Below, piece after piece: positions 20,730 to 32,420 of a stretch of DNA of 64,000 nt. This DNA comes from Sabethes cyaneus (Eukaryota; Arthropoda; Insecta; Diptera; Culicidae). A program made the position numbers and the translations under genes. Position 1 is the stretch's first letter, and each line of letters begins with the position of its first letter. The stretch spans positions 144,814,043 through 144,878,042 of the forward strand of contig NC_071353.1 in assembly GCF_943734655.1 (NCBI RefSeq), written 5' to 3'. The notes beneath the pieces were generated by a model, which saw only the letters and a program-made list of their open reading frames with translations, did no database searches and was not told the origin of the DNA.

Positions 20730-22238
20730 ATGGATAGTATCGAGCATAGCGAGCCCCGTACTCCGGTAGATACCACCGTAGGCGTCACTGCAAATAAGGA
20801 AGACAATCCGGATGTGGCGGTCAGTCCAGTTCAAGACTGGGAAATTGTGAGTCCAGTTGAGGAAGAGAATGATATCGACGGCCAAGATGACGAGCTGTCT
20901 GAGCTGAATGTTAGTTCTTTAAAGAACGCTCTTCCCGAGATTGAACAAAAAGAAGGACGTGGTGTGGCACCTAAGAGAGAGGACATTAACGAGCAAGGCA
21001 TCACTATCATGCGGGAACTATCTACAAGAGTGATAGAGATGGAACGTCACATTGTCAAAATGAAGGAGATGATGGCAGCTAATTCTCATACGCCGTCAAA
21101 ACTGGCTGCAAATGTGAATGTTGTAACCTCAAATGTGATGGATTCTCAAACACCAACAGTTGTGAAACCAAGCGACGTACAGGCAATTGATAATGAGCCC
21201 CATCTATCTGCATACATAGCTAAATGTTATCCAACTCGCGAACCAACTACTGCTGAGCTGGTGAAGGATCTTGGATTACCCTCGTACTGGAATGCTATTA
21301 GTCTCCGTGACTACATTCCAGGTACATTCAGCGAACTGCAATTTAAGCAACTGACTTTGTTGTATTGTGTCTACAGGGAACCACATAAGTATCCGAATTT
21401 GGCAGAGGCCTACATACTTCTAATACTTGACATTCATGCCAATCCGGACATTGCTATGACAACTATTGTGAAATATCTCACTAGAGGCACGGATGGCGTC
21501 ATGCAGAAGCCTGTCAAAGTACAAACCGAGCACAGCCTCGACGATAATATAGGAAAAGTAGTTCAGGATCTTCGGGCGAAAGTAGAGCACGAGAAATTAC
21601 AACGGAAGGCTCTAGAGTTTGAGCTAGCTGTCGCTCGAGAGCTTGGCGCGAATCTTCGGAATGAATTGGGCCAAGGATTGCATTTGATTCAAAAGCAACT
21701 TGCTGCGGTGTATGATAAATTTGACTGTATTACTGAAAAAATGACAAACTCAGATGCAAATTCCAAGGCCTATCATTCTAACGACCTTATCATCATCGGC
21801 ATACCGTATTCCTTGAATGAAGACTTGCAGCATTATTTTCACCGTTTGTGCCGTACAGTAGGATATGCTGAGACTACGATCCCGTTGGTTGATACTCGAC
21901 GTTTGGCTAGAATGCCACAAAATGAGGGAAGCCGCAGTCCTGTATTACTTCAGTTTGCTTTTTGCGGTCAACGAAATGACTTTTTTGCCAGATATTTACG
22001 TGTCCGATCGGTTACTTTATCCCAACTTGGTTTGAAATCGGATTACAAGATTTACATCCAGGAAAATTTGCCACCGATGGCAAGACAACTGAAATCTAAG
22101 GCATTGGAATTGAAGAAAAACGGAAAGCTGCGAACCGTTTTTTCTCGAGGAGGAACTATCTTCGTTAAATTGCCAAACTCTGACCGAGAGCTGGCTGTAA
22201 GCTCCGATGATGAATTAGTTCGCTTAACTCAGCAATGA
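20730..22238 (+). CDS. ORF1p/FP-C-like coiled-coil protein, copy B
   Basis: Intact intronless 502-codon frame with the same domain order as D and E: acidic N-terminus with DWEIVSP, coiled coil, conserved middle domain (AKCYPTREPTTAELVKDLGL onward), second coiled coil, RRM-like segment (DLIIIGIPYSL, DTRRLARMP) and FP-C-like end (IYIQENLPPMARQLKSKALE, GTIFVKLP). It lacks three residues before DWEIVSP that D and E have, and differs from them at scattered sites. It lacks both upstream insertions shared by C and D, so it branched off before those insertions or reflects the ancestral promoter layout. AATAAA follows at 22464-22469. Role unknown; nucleic-acid binding is inferred from the family. Confidence 0.88.
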   Translation: MDSIEHSEPRTPVDTTVGVTANKEDNPDVAVSPVQDWEIVSPVEEENDIDGQDDELSELNVSSLKNALPEIEQKEGRGVAPKREDINEQGITIMRELSTRVIEMERHIVKMKEMMAANSHTPSKLAANVNVVTSNVMDSQTPTVVKPSDVQAIDNEPHLSAYIAKCYPTREPTTAELVKDLGLPSYWNAISLRDYIPGTFSELQFKQLTLLYCVYREPHKYPNLAEAYILLILDIHANPDIAMTTIVKYLTRGTDGVMQKPVKVQTEHSLDDNIGKVVQDLRAKVEHEKLQRKALEFELAVARELGANLRNELGQGLHLIQKQLAAVYDKFDCITEKMTNSDANSKAYHSNDLIIIGIPYSLNEDLQHYFHRLCRTVGYAETTIPLVDTRRLARMPQNEGSRSPVLLQFAFCGQRNDFFARYLRVRSVTLSQLGLKSDYKIYIQENLPPMARQLKSKALELKKNGKLRTVFSRGGTIFVKLPNSDRELAVSSDDELVRLTQQ

Positions 22239-22850
22239 TCCTCCCTAGCGAGTGATCTCGACATGGAAAAGGAATACGGAAAACCGACCCACGCATGGAT
22301 TATGTACTGTCAGAAAGGAATATTAGTTTTAGTTCGAAAACTGGTTACTCTTCAATGATTTCAGACTGTCATTTCATACTTGGAGTGACGGCAAAAAAAT
22401 TTAAACAACTTAATTGACAGGTTATTAGGTAGAACATTGTAATATTTTTAGAAGATTGTAATCAATAAATAAATCATTTCACTCAACTACTAGTCGTTAT
22501 GTTATTTGGAAGATTTTATAGTACTGATTTTGAATTCATCTTTTCCAACAGTAAATTACTCTTTTTTTTTTTTTGCTCTCTAAGATTTCAAAATAACTGA
22601 ATAATTATAGGAACTGCTTTCCTCCTCTGGTTTCTGATGGTGACGGTGGCAGATCCAACATAGAAAAATTCGTGGTTCTAATCGTTCAGTTTTGACTTTT
22701 TTTTCTGATGGTCGAATCAAAGTTACTTCAAAACACTGTTCAAAACATAAAATTTTTGGCCTAATATCAAGAATTTTCAGTTGGCCTGAATCTACATTTC
22801 TCGCATTAAGAATTTATTCTTCCCCAACATAAAATTTAGGGTAAGGAACG
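22239..22850 (+). other. 3' UTR and duplicated downstream flank of copy B
   Basis: Polyadenylation signal AATAAATAAA at 22464-22473. Downstream sequence is shared with C, D and E to about 22845, far beyond the signal. Confidence 0.75.
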
Positions 22851-24602
22851 AGTTAAGCAGTGTCACCTATTTTAATCAGATGAACATAAATGAGCCGAAA
22901 ATGCACTTTTTTATTCATATTTTCAAAATCTTTTGATAGGATCATCTTCACAAATCACTTAACCATACATTTGATTCACACAAACACAATTTATTGGGTT
23001 TCCGACAAGAAATATAATGAATTAAAAATTGTTGTCCAAAAACGTACATTTTTCAGCTGCTGAAGGCAATCGCCACCTCGCTACTAACGAATCCATCACA
23101 TTTTCAGCACTGATTACAATCACTCTAAAAGTCAAGCACACAACTGTCACATACCATATTATTCACTCTCTTTTTTTCTATTATCTAAGGCTTTGTTACT
23201 AGCCGAGAGTGTTATTATTTTCTTACAAAACTGAAAACAAATTCTGAATTGACGGAACCTGTTCACCACTAGCAGCAGCTGCAGCACAACTGATGAACTA
23301 TCGTGTTGCCAAGACACTGTTTCGGTTCTGGAAATAAGAATTTTAAGTTTGAAAATAACTGAAACCTCCTATGGTGAAAACGTGGTTCAATACTTTCAAG
23401 AGAAATGTATGTTCATAATTAATTTTTCTTTATTAAAAACAACAGAAAAAACAGCTTTTTCAATAATTTTCGAAGATTTTCTCAGTGATTTAATAAAGCA
23501 ATGATTTGCTTCAATGTTATTTGCTTTGACAACACTGTTCTGAGTCGGATCGTTTGTACTGCTATATGTTTACCTCTTTTGTTCTCCCACCATCCTTATG
23601 AACAGCGAGTGAGACGTCAAACTCGCAGTTTCCCATAAGAACACTAGAGAATAAAAGAGACGACGAATACCGTTTGCCGAACGGTGCGGTGAGTGTATGC
23701 CCCGATAAACAATTTAGACAGATGGCATTTTACGCATCTATGCCGATACGCTATGCCGATTACGCGTCAGATGCCGATTAGTAGGTCGCGGATAGGAACG
23801 CGAACTTACTGAATAGGGGGAAAAGTTCGAGGGATTTTTTAAGGGGACGTAAAAAAATTCATATTTCAGGATTGCCTAAAAAAGCACCTTGCGGGTGAAA
23901 ATGGGTTCGGTCTGTTCAAAATTAGTTCCGCCGCTCCAACTTTTAAAGCGAAAAATCAAAAGTTTAGCTCAACAATAGTGTCTTCCAATGATAACAGCTT
24001 GAAGAACTAAAGATAGCAAGAAGATTGGTATGCTGATATCCCCCACTTAGTCAACCCATCGCTTGTAATAAGGTAAAACAATCAGTGACCCGCTTAGACT
24101 GCTTAAAACCGGTTCTTTACCCTATTTTATTTTACATAGAAATGCTTATCAAAAGTTGAGCATATCGCGATTTTGACTGTACATCATGGGCGATGTCGTC
24201 CGCAAAGGCGCGAGAGTCCTCCATGAGCATGGCCTATCGGTCTAATAGGGGGCTTGTACATTGTCAGGTTCCTAAGGTGGCTTATGCCTCTTAATCGCAG
24301 CGTTTGGCGAAGCTCAAAGTAGGCCCGTTGCACCTGCTTTGCAGTAGTACTGCGCTTTACATGAGCAGAGCTAAATTTCTTGACAAGAGATGCTTATCTC
24401 CTAGTGAAATTTGGTCTGCTAATTCCGGGAAGGTTATCGGTTTCATAAACCATATTATACCTGACTAGGAACGTGCAGGAGCAAATGGCTAGTTATCTAT
24501 AAATGGCAATTGGCTTGCATGGCACGTACGGTAAACAGGGATATACTACAAAAGTTCAAATTAATGGACAAAGTAGTCAAATCCCCTTCAAAAAAAAACC
24601 CG
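22851..24602. other. No gene recognised
   Basis: About 1.7 kb of unique-looking AT-rich sequence. A short complement of RAFADDI-like coding sequence at 24191-24212 hints at RT debris but is out of order relative to the RTE fragment next to it. Confidence 0.35.
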
Positions 24603-24752
24603 TTACGCTTGAATATCCCGCTGGATGTCCTTATTTGTGTTGTTGTCCGCGGCTACCAGCTGTCCCACATACACGAGCTCATCTACCACTTCTGGTTCGT
24701 CGCCGTCAACGATTACCGTCCGCGAAAAAAGCACGTTCGTCATTTGGTCCGC
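24603..24752 (-). pseudogene. RTE-like LINE fragment
   Basis: Minus-strand translation includes EVVDELVYVGQLVAADNN and DIQRDIQA, the conserved region following the RT catalytic core in RTE-type insect elements (EFVYLGS-type motif, then DIxRRI). It ends at a stop; no other coding part is joined in order. Confidence 0.6.
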
Positions 24753-25257
24753 GTTAAATCAGACCAGACCGAATCGCAAAATTTAAAAGAATGAGTTAAT
24801 GACAGCAAACGATCAAGAATTTTCTAAGCTACATTTTACTCTAATAAGACTACATAAATGTTGCAAGTGTTATGAGATGATTTCGAACAATTAATAGCTA
24901 CAAACCATACAGAGCAGTAAATTTTGAACGCGTTTTTCTCGAAATAAGATTTTTGTTACTTGGCTCGGTCTGACTTAACAACGACCAATTATTGAGTTAT
25001 TATCATTCATGTAATGGGTCTTCGACGCGTTGATTTAAAGCCCAATCCTGCTAGGCTCCGCCTTCAGTCTAGCACAGATGGCCTTCGTCGCGGCAAAGTT
25101 TCTGTCACCGGATTAGCCACCTGGTAAAGTCATCTGCTTAACCAAGAAGTTTGCTACATTTACTGAGAATCAAACCTCTCTTTTCGAAATTTGATCGTTG
25201 GATCACCTTAAGAGCGATGTTGAGAATCATACAGGATAAGTTGTTCTTAAGCACCCT
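24753..25257. other. No gene recognised
   Basis: AT-rich left part and GC-richer right part (about 25020-25130), with no assignable motif. Confidence 0.3.
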
Positions 25258-25545
25258 CGTTGCGTCGAAGAGACTCAGTTCTATGGACTTTAACAGCCTC
25301 TTCCAGCCGAGATTCGAACATACAACGTACCTCAATGCCTGCTGGGAAGCCATAACTTTAACTTAAACCGTGGGATTAAACGTCCTTTCTAAGACTTGAC
25401 CCTTCTTCATCGACAGACTTCGCAGTCGGCTACTAGAGTACAGGGCAGTTACGACGGGGCTAGTGTAAAAATCCTACTGACTCTATCTTGCAGCATCGTC
25501 TAGCCGAGATTCGAACATGCGACGACTGGCTTGTTACACCAGCAT
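25258..25545 (-). repeat. Two head-to-tail tRNA-like SINE copies
   Basis: Complements of a B box (GAGATTCGAAC) at about 25313-25323 and 25507-25517, with CGACGACTGG, CATCGACAGACTTCGCAG and GGGATTAAACGTC. The same modules make up the TSD-flanked SINE at 49260-49507. Confidence 0.65.
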
Positions 25546-26952
25546 TTTTAACTAAAAATAATTTCCTGAATGAGCTGCTTACGGTTAGGTTATGTCAGAT
25601 TTGTTCTTGTGTTCTTGTGTTCTTGTTCCCCCAAGGAACTTTTCTAGCTACGCCCGTGCTGTACATATATGATTGAAGAAAATCCATAGTTTCAAAAAAA
25701 TTGGATTTAAATTCTCTGGTATATGGAAATAAACGCAAAATTTTCGTTACGGGACACCACTATAAAAGTACCTGTTTTTAAAGACCGCTTATCTGGAAAA
25801 CGCTTTCATTTTTCAAAAAACTCGGTATGAACAAAATGTTTTCCTAATTATGAAACATGTTTCGACGATATACAGTTTTAAATTGTTTTGGCTTAAAACT
25901 ATTGGCAGAGAATTAAATTCAGCCTTGTCTAAATGATGAAAAAATCGATATTGTTAACTTCCCACTTGAAAGGTGCATTTTAGCATGAATTTTCAATAAA
26001 CAATATGGCAATTCATGATTTTTGTAAGCTTTATAGTATGTTTGAACATACTACATACAAATATTTTTAATATTACTTCTTTCAAAATTTGCTCTCATGG
26101 GATAGATGCGCGTGGAATGTGTCCGTATTCGTTTTTCTAGGTCTACCAACGCTAGGCAGTTTACTTTAGCCCTCGCATCGACTCAACGGGCTGGTCGAAA
26201 CCGAATGGCCGAAACACAAATGGACGAATAACAAGCACGAAAGACCGAACCCCTGTGTGACTGAATCTCGCCGATTTAAGCACATTCGGGACATACTTTT
26301 TGTGCGTAGGACTACGTCTCACGGCATGGTTTGGGATTCCAACAAATCAAAAAATGCGAGCGTCACGAAAAATGAAAGATTTTGAGCGCTAGTAGCTTAG
26401 TGTTTATCCAGTTAACTTTCAATATTTTTGCGCCAATCAATCGGAAAATCTACGCTTTCACATCAATAAGGCCATTACAAATATTTAAAAAAGTTTTCGT
26501 CCCTCCGGTGTTGGGCCACTGAAGGGGGAGGCAAAAAAACAAAGAGAATTTTTTAATCGAGCAAAAAAAATGGATTAGGCATGTTTACTTAAAGTTTAAA
26601 CGTGAAAACCAAATCTATTCTTGCTTTTAATAAATACGTTGTTATTTTTCATGCAAAAATCTACGAACAAAAAGATAAAAACGAAAGAATTTTTTTTGGC
26701 CGAGTTTCGGAAAATCCACTGTTTGAACTTCCATTTCTATTTCGTGCTAGAAGCGTTAACTCAACTCGTACACTCATTTTTCGAGTTTTTCAAGCTGTAG
26801 AGCCCACAGACAATTGATTTTATAAAAAAAAATTTACCTCATAAAAACTATTGATTTTGAAGTGCGCACCATAATGTGTCAAAAATAATTCTAAAATTGA
26901 AGCAGAAATGTACCGAAAGTCAAATATCAAATATATGTGGAAATTCTAAATA

Positions 26953-27599
26953 CAGTGGTAATCCGATTTTGTCACTCCCGATTTTGTTACGTTTTTGACC
27001 CGACTATTTCACGTTTTTTACACGATTTTGTCACGCTCTTGATTTATCAAAAGTTTAGTTTGAAAATCATTTTCAAACATGTCACATGTGATAAAACACT
27101 GTGAAAAGAATTGTGTTCAACAAGTTGATTATCGTGGAGTTTCCACAAAAGTTGTTTCTTATCTCCACAACTATAATAGTTAGAAGGTTACTTTCTTTGG
27201 CAAAGTTCATTATAATAATCTTCTCAAAAATTTTGTGGAGCATCATTTTGCTCTATCTCTTACTGTTTGAAAAATAAATTTTCTATCTTACTTTTAGGGG
27301 GGTTAATTCAAGAATCGTTCATACCATAAGAAAGAGCTTTTTACGCTGTGAAATTTCTCTGAACATAGTTAACCAGTATAATCAACCTTTTCGGCGCAAT
27401 TAAAAAACGCGTGTTTTCATACCTTTGGGATCTGTACTGTGAAAAGGTGACAAATGTCCACAGAGAGGTAGAAGGAAGTGCGAAACGTCCTAAAAGTGAT
27501 CAGAATGAAATATATGTAGTTCGTTTTAAGTTATCTGCAAAGAAATAAGAATTGAAAAAATACCCTAAATTCATGATGGGGAAAATCGGGTCATTACTG
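26953..27599. mobile_element. TA-flanked MITE, copy in block C
   Basis: Terminal inverted repeats CAGTGGTAATCCGATTTTGT and the complement of CAGTAATGACCCGATTTTCC are flanked by TA. About 650 bp, no frame. CAGTG-type ends and TA target suit a Tc1/pogo-type MITE. The same insertion sits at the same place in D and E but not in B. Confidence 0.8.
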
Positions 27600-27618
27600 T
27601 ATGGCGAAGCTTTCAAAT

Positions 27619-27803
27619 GTAGGTAAAACCTATTCTACCTACTTAACAGTAGATAGGTTTGCTTTTACCTTTTACCTAATTGACTTCTTCCGCGGTAGTG
27701 CCGAATCGATTAAAAAAATATTGTACCTGGTCGCAGGTAGAGTCCTTTACCTCTATTGGACGCTTCCTATAAAATGGGTATTCTCACAGCTTTATCCATC
27801 AGT
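27619..27803 (+). promoter_or_regulatory. Core promoter and VBRGGTA cluster, copy C
   Basis: VBRGGTA matches: 27619-27625 and 27733-27739 (plus; CAGGTAG at 27734-27740), 27636-27642, 27724-27730 and 27748-27754 (minus). TATAAAA at 27768-27774; TCAGT at 27799-27803. The promoter is intact although the coding sequence is broken. Confidence 0.75.
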
Positions 27804-27889
27804 TAATTTCCAATCGGTAAAAGTGAATAGTTTGACTTAACTTTTCTTAAAACTTCAGACTTGCTTATATACTTATAACAAACACGAAC

Positions 27890-28993
27890 ATGGATAGTAT
27901 CGAGCATAGCGAGCCCCGTACTCCGGTAGATACAACCGTAGACGTCACTGCAAATAAGGAAGACAATGCGGATGTGGAGGTCAGTCCTTCGAACAACATT
28001 CAAGAGGAAATTGTGAGTCCAGTTGAGGAAGAGAATGATATCGACGGCCAACGGTCTGAGCTGAATGTTAGTTCTTTAAAGAACGCTCTTCCCGAGGTTG
28101 AACAAAAAGAAGGACGTGGTGTGGCACCTAAGAGAGAGGACATTAACGAGCAAGGCCTCACTATCATGCGGGAACTATCTACAAGAGTGATAGAGATGGA
28201 ACGTCACATTGTCAAAATGAAGGAGATGATAGCAGCTCATTCTCATACACCGTCAAAACTGGCTGCAAATGTGAATGTTGTAACCTCAAATGTGACGGAT
28301 TCTCAAACACCAACAGTTGTGAAACCAAGCGACGTACAGGCAATTGATAATGAGCCCCATCTATCTGCATACATCGCTAAATGTTATCCAACTCGCGAAC
28401 CAACTACCGCTGAGCTGGTGAAGGATCTTGGATTACCCTCGTACTGGAATGCTATTAGTCTCCGTGACTACATTCCAGGTACATTCAGCGAACTGCAATT
28501 TAAGCAACTGACTTTGTTGTATTGTGTCTACAGGGAACCACATAAGTATCCGAATTTGGCAGAGGCCTACATACTTCTAATACATGACATTCATGCCAAT
28601 CCGGACATTGCTATGACAACTATTGTGAAACATCTCACTAGAGTCACGGATGGCGTCATGCAGAAGTCTGTCAAAGTACAAACCGAGCGCAGCCTCGACG
28701 ATAATATAGGAAAAGTAGTTCAGGATCTTCGGGCGAAAGTAGAGCACGAGAAATTACAACGGAAGGCTCTAGAGTTTGAGCTAGCTGTCGCTCGAGAGCT
28801 TGGCGCGAATCTTCGGAATGAATTGGACCAAGGATATGCTGAGACTACGATGAAAAGTAAGGGAAGTGAGGGAAGCCGCAGTCCTGCATTGCTTCAGCAT
28901 CTTTTTTGCGGTCAACGCAAAAACGATTTTTTGGCCGGGCGATTTCCGTTTAAGAAAAACGGAAAGCCGTTTTTGGCCGAGAGCTGGCTGTAA
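27890..28993 (+). pseudogene. ORF1p/FP-C-like protein, broken copy C
   Basis: A 367-codon frame colinear with D up to about residue 310. A deletion between two AGGAT words then removes 186 bp (62 codons: end of coiled coil 2 and the start of the RRM-like segment). Several further small indels scramble the remainder, and the frame ends at a premature stop; the FP-C-like end is mostly lost. Smaller losses removed the DW of DWEIVSP and the DDELS stretch. The promoter and AATAAA (29252-29257) are intact, so a truncated acidic coiled-coil plus middle-domain protein could still be made. Confidence 0.8.
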
Positions 28994-29640
28994 GCTCCGA
29001 TGATGAATCCGCTTAACTCAACAATGATCCTCCCTAGCGAGGGATCTCGACATGGAAAAGGAATACGGAAAACCGACCCACGCATGGATTATGTACTGTC
29101 AGAAAGGAATATTATTTTTAGTTCGAAAACTGGTTACTCTTCAATGATTTCAGACTGTCATTTCATACTTGGAGTGACGGCAAAAAAATTTAAACAACTT
29201 AATTGACAGGTTATTAATAGAACATTGTAATATTTTTAGAAGATTGTAATCAATAAATAAATCATTTCACTCAACTAGTAGTCGTTATGTTATTTGGAAG
29301 ATTTTATAGTACTGATTTTGAATTCATCTTTTCCAATAGTAAATTACTCGTTTTGTTTTGCTCTCTAAGATTTCAAAATAACTGAATAATTATAGGAACT
29401 GCTTTCCTCCTCTGGTTTCTGATGGTGACGGTGGCAGATCCAACATAGAAAAATTCGTGGTTCTAATCGTTCAGTTCTGACTTTTTTTTCTGATGGTCGA
29501 ATCAAAGTTACTTCAAAACACTGTTCAAAACATAAAATGTTTGGCCTAATATCAAGAATTTTCAGTTTGCCTGAATCTACATTTCTCGCATTAAGAATTT
29601 ATTCTTCCCCAACATAAAATTTATGTCATCAAATGCACAA
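28994..29640 (+). other. 3' UTR and duplicated downstream flank of copy C
   Basis: Near-identical to the sequences after B, D and E. Polyadenylation signal at 29252-29257. Confidence 0.75.
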
Positions 29641-29797
29641 ATTTTTGGTTTGATTTGGTCCAGTTATAATAAGTCCTTCCCTGTACCTTGTAAATGTTGT
29701 TGCCATCCTGCTTTTCAGTTATTTCGATACTTAACCGCAATGTAATCGAAAGTATAAAAATTACCTATTCCGTCGCCAGTCTTTGAATAAATCTGCA

Positions 29798-30600
29798 CTC
29801 GCTATAATCAGCTATAATCTATAATCAGTTTTGACGCGCCATTGACGGGGCTATTATTTGTGGAAGCACATGACAAGCAACGACGTTCGATTTTTCGGGA
29901 AGCACCCGACCGCACACTGTCGCTGAAGGACATTCGGGGCTGATGATGACTACAATGTCCTGTCGAGTGCGGAAGGCCCACTAGACTACTCATTTGTCAG
30001 CATTTGCTCAGAAGAAATGTGTGTTATGTGTACACATGTATCTACAACGGTTGAACAAATTGGACAATGAATGGATGGATGCTTTGAGGTGGGTGACTGG
30101 GTGTTGGACAAATTGATTCCCAGTTCCTTTTCAACGTTAAGCGCTGTATTGTTTATGGAATCCAGCAAAATCGTTCAAATCACCGCCGTAATTGTCTTAT
30201 CATGAGGTTTGAACCGTACATACTAAAAACAGCTGCAAGCGTCGTAAGGCGCAAATTATAATCAGGTCAAACAATTGCACACAGGAAGCTTATTTGTGCT
30301 TTCAAATAATTAGTGTTCTAATGGGAACTACATTACTCGGGATATTATGGTTGGAAACATAAATAAACTGTTTTGTTTTGGTAAATTACTCTCTGCGTTA
30401 ATACAACATTAAAAAAGTGACCAAACCTCGTGATTTTAGTGATGACCTTGGAATGCGGTCAGGCATATATTAATATTTTTTGAAACAATGGTTCTACAAT
30501 TGATTTGAATTGAATTGAATTATAACCGGATTCGAACCCACAACACCCGACGCTGGACAAAAGGAATCTGCAGAACCCCCGAGTTGAGAGTTGAGAGTTT
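29798..30600. mobile_element. C-specific insertion of unknown family
   Basis: Blocks D and E read straight across this point (CTTTGAATAAATCT joined to TGCATCATGTCACGTGCTC), whereas C carries about 800 extra bp. Its right part has a tRNA-like GGATTCGAACCC (about 30529-30540) and TTTGAAACAATGGTTCTACA, also seen at 19161. Probably composite retroelement debris. Confidence 0.5.
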
Positions 30601-31534
30601 CTGCATCATGTCACGTGCTCTAATTTCGAGCCTCGAATATCATCTACATATCTTATGTTTTCATACAAGACTTCAGTTTCAAATCAATTTTTACAGTATA
30701 TCGATATAATCGGTTAACGGAAAGGGATGGTTGCGCATGCGCACGGTTTACTTTTAGGACAGCATGTTCGTAGAGGTTCAATGTTCAAACGATAAAAACG
30801 GTCGAAGGAAAGAGATAATTTTATACTTTTACGAAATTGTTTACTTTCAGGACATCAACGTTTGTCTATGTTTTATCGAAATGAATAATTGCTAACCTAG
30901 ACCAACCTCGTATTTTTTTCCTTGACCTTATAATGGGATCAGGCAAATAATTTATTTTTATAACGGTAGTTTTTTTTACAACTAACGGAGAGAACGGTAG
31001 AAAAAAGTAATGAAACACAGACTCGATAGGATCCAACAGATTCTAATCAGGTGTAAAGGGAAAAGAGCGGAAGATGAGATCAGCGAGGGTCATTGAAGCA
31101 ATGCTTCAGAAGTTGTGTACCGCAACCTTTTAACCAAGATAGGGGATCCGCGGATGAAACCAAGCTATAATTGGAGCCAATTATAACCGAATCCGAGCCC
31201 ACTAGTCCTTCCTTTGAACCACATCGGACTGGACAAAAGAGAGACTCCACAACCCTCTTGTTAAGCTGACGACGTACTTCAAAACTCCGCAAACACTGTC
31301 AGATTTCGTGTGGGAGCTTTCCATAACAGACCAGTTGTTTGGAAACGAACATCACGGTAGTTTTTCAGTATTGGCATATCTACTTGCGTGGACATGATTA
31401 TAAATCACTTTTGGCACTGCATGATTTCACTTATGTACCTTACTGTTTATTTAGGCAAATATTTACCCCCGCACTTCAGCTGCTTAGTAATGTTGCGCTT
31501 TGCAGCTCGGTCTACTGAAGAAAACACACACTCA
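30601..31534. other. Block C non-coding, shared with D
   Basis: Matches 39240-40188 of block D. Short frames with tRNA-like words are present; no gene recognised. Confidence 0.5.
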
Positions 31535-31615
31535 TTTTTTTTTTTTTGTGTGTGGATATTATCACTACGACCAGCATTTTGATCTATTGTGATTTTATCC
31601 AGGTGTTGTTCCGCA
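31535..31615 (-). mobile_element. 81-bp LINE 3' tail with TSD
   Basis: Starts with T13 (poly-A on the minus strand), flanked by the perfect 11-bp TSD ACACACACTCA at 31524-31534 and 31616-31626. Its body (TTATCACTACGACCAGC, TTTGATCTATTGTGAT) resembles 61287-61330, the 3' UTR of the LOA-like LINE. Block D has the empty site. Confidence 0.8.
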
Positions 31616-31842
31616 ACACACACTCATACACAGACACTGCCCTTGGACTTTATTTCGTTGCTCTTTGTTGGAAAACTAACACTTTAGAGCAATTTCAAGT
31701 AGCACTACACGACCTAAATCACTTAAATTCTTTGCTTGTTCGCATACCATGAACTTTTTTAAGCGGGTATCGCATTTTAAATGTCGAGTCTTTAATCGGA
31801 CGGTTGATTAAATCGGTTTAAAACTTCTCAAGCAATAATGTG

Positions 31843-31920
31843 AGTTTTATTGTACTCTTATGATGGTCTTCAAGACCAATTTTGGTCTTAAATGCCATCA
31901 TAAGAGTATAAAAAAAACCA
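31843..31920. mobile_element. Short foldback element, copy 2
   Basis: Arms TTTTATTGTACTCTTATGAT and the complement of ATCATAAGAGTATAAAAA enclose GGTCTTCAAGACCAATTTTG. Shared with block D at 40401. Confidence 0.75.
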
Positions 31921-32284
31921 AATTTTTACTTGGGTTAGGAAGTGTTGCCAGAATTAACTTAATCGCATCATTTGTACGATGTTGCCCGTTAGAAGGTCAA
32001 GCCCACAGCTTTGCTTTGATGTGTGAAAATATGTGGTAAGCATATGTCTAGAAACAATTATAAGTTAATGCAAAATGGTTAAAAGTATGTAAAGAACATA
32101 AATATTGTACAGCAATTGAAGTAAAAATGTCAAAAAGGTACGAAAATATATTAAAAGGTAGCAAAAATGTATTAAATAAAATATGATAAAAATATGTCAA
32201 GTCAATATTATTTAAAAATGTTAGTCAAGTTGACGAACATTGCCAAAAAGTGAAATAAAATGTGTCAAAAATAAATCTAAACGG

Positions 32285-32420
32285 AGCGCCTCTATGGTTC
32301 AAAGGTACATTAGTTGCCCTGGCGGTTGTTGTGAGTTCGAATCCAGTTATATATCTCAGCACACTTTGTAATTTTACGTCTTCTGATCTGCACATAAATG
32401 GAACATCGCAAAGCATATAA
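32285..32420 (+). repeat. tRNA-like SINE, block C
   Basis: A-box-like TGGTTCAAAGG at 32295-32305 and B-box GTTCGAATCC at 32335-32344, a tRNA-type spacing. A copy is in block D at about 40842-40985. The arms are too degenerate for a functional tRNA. Confidence 0.6.

Noticed and set aside
24191..24212. RAFADDI-like RT catalytic motif on the minus strand
   Set aside because: It lies downstream of the RTE fragment at 24603-24752 when it should be upstream, and no neighbouring RT motif is present; likely chance or rearranged debris.
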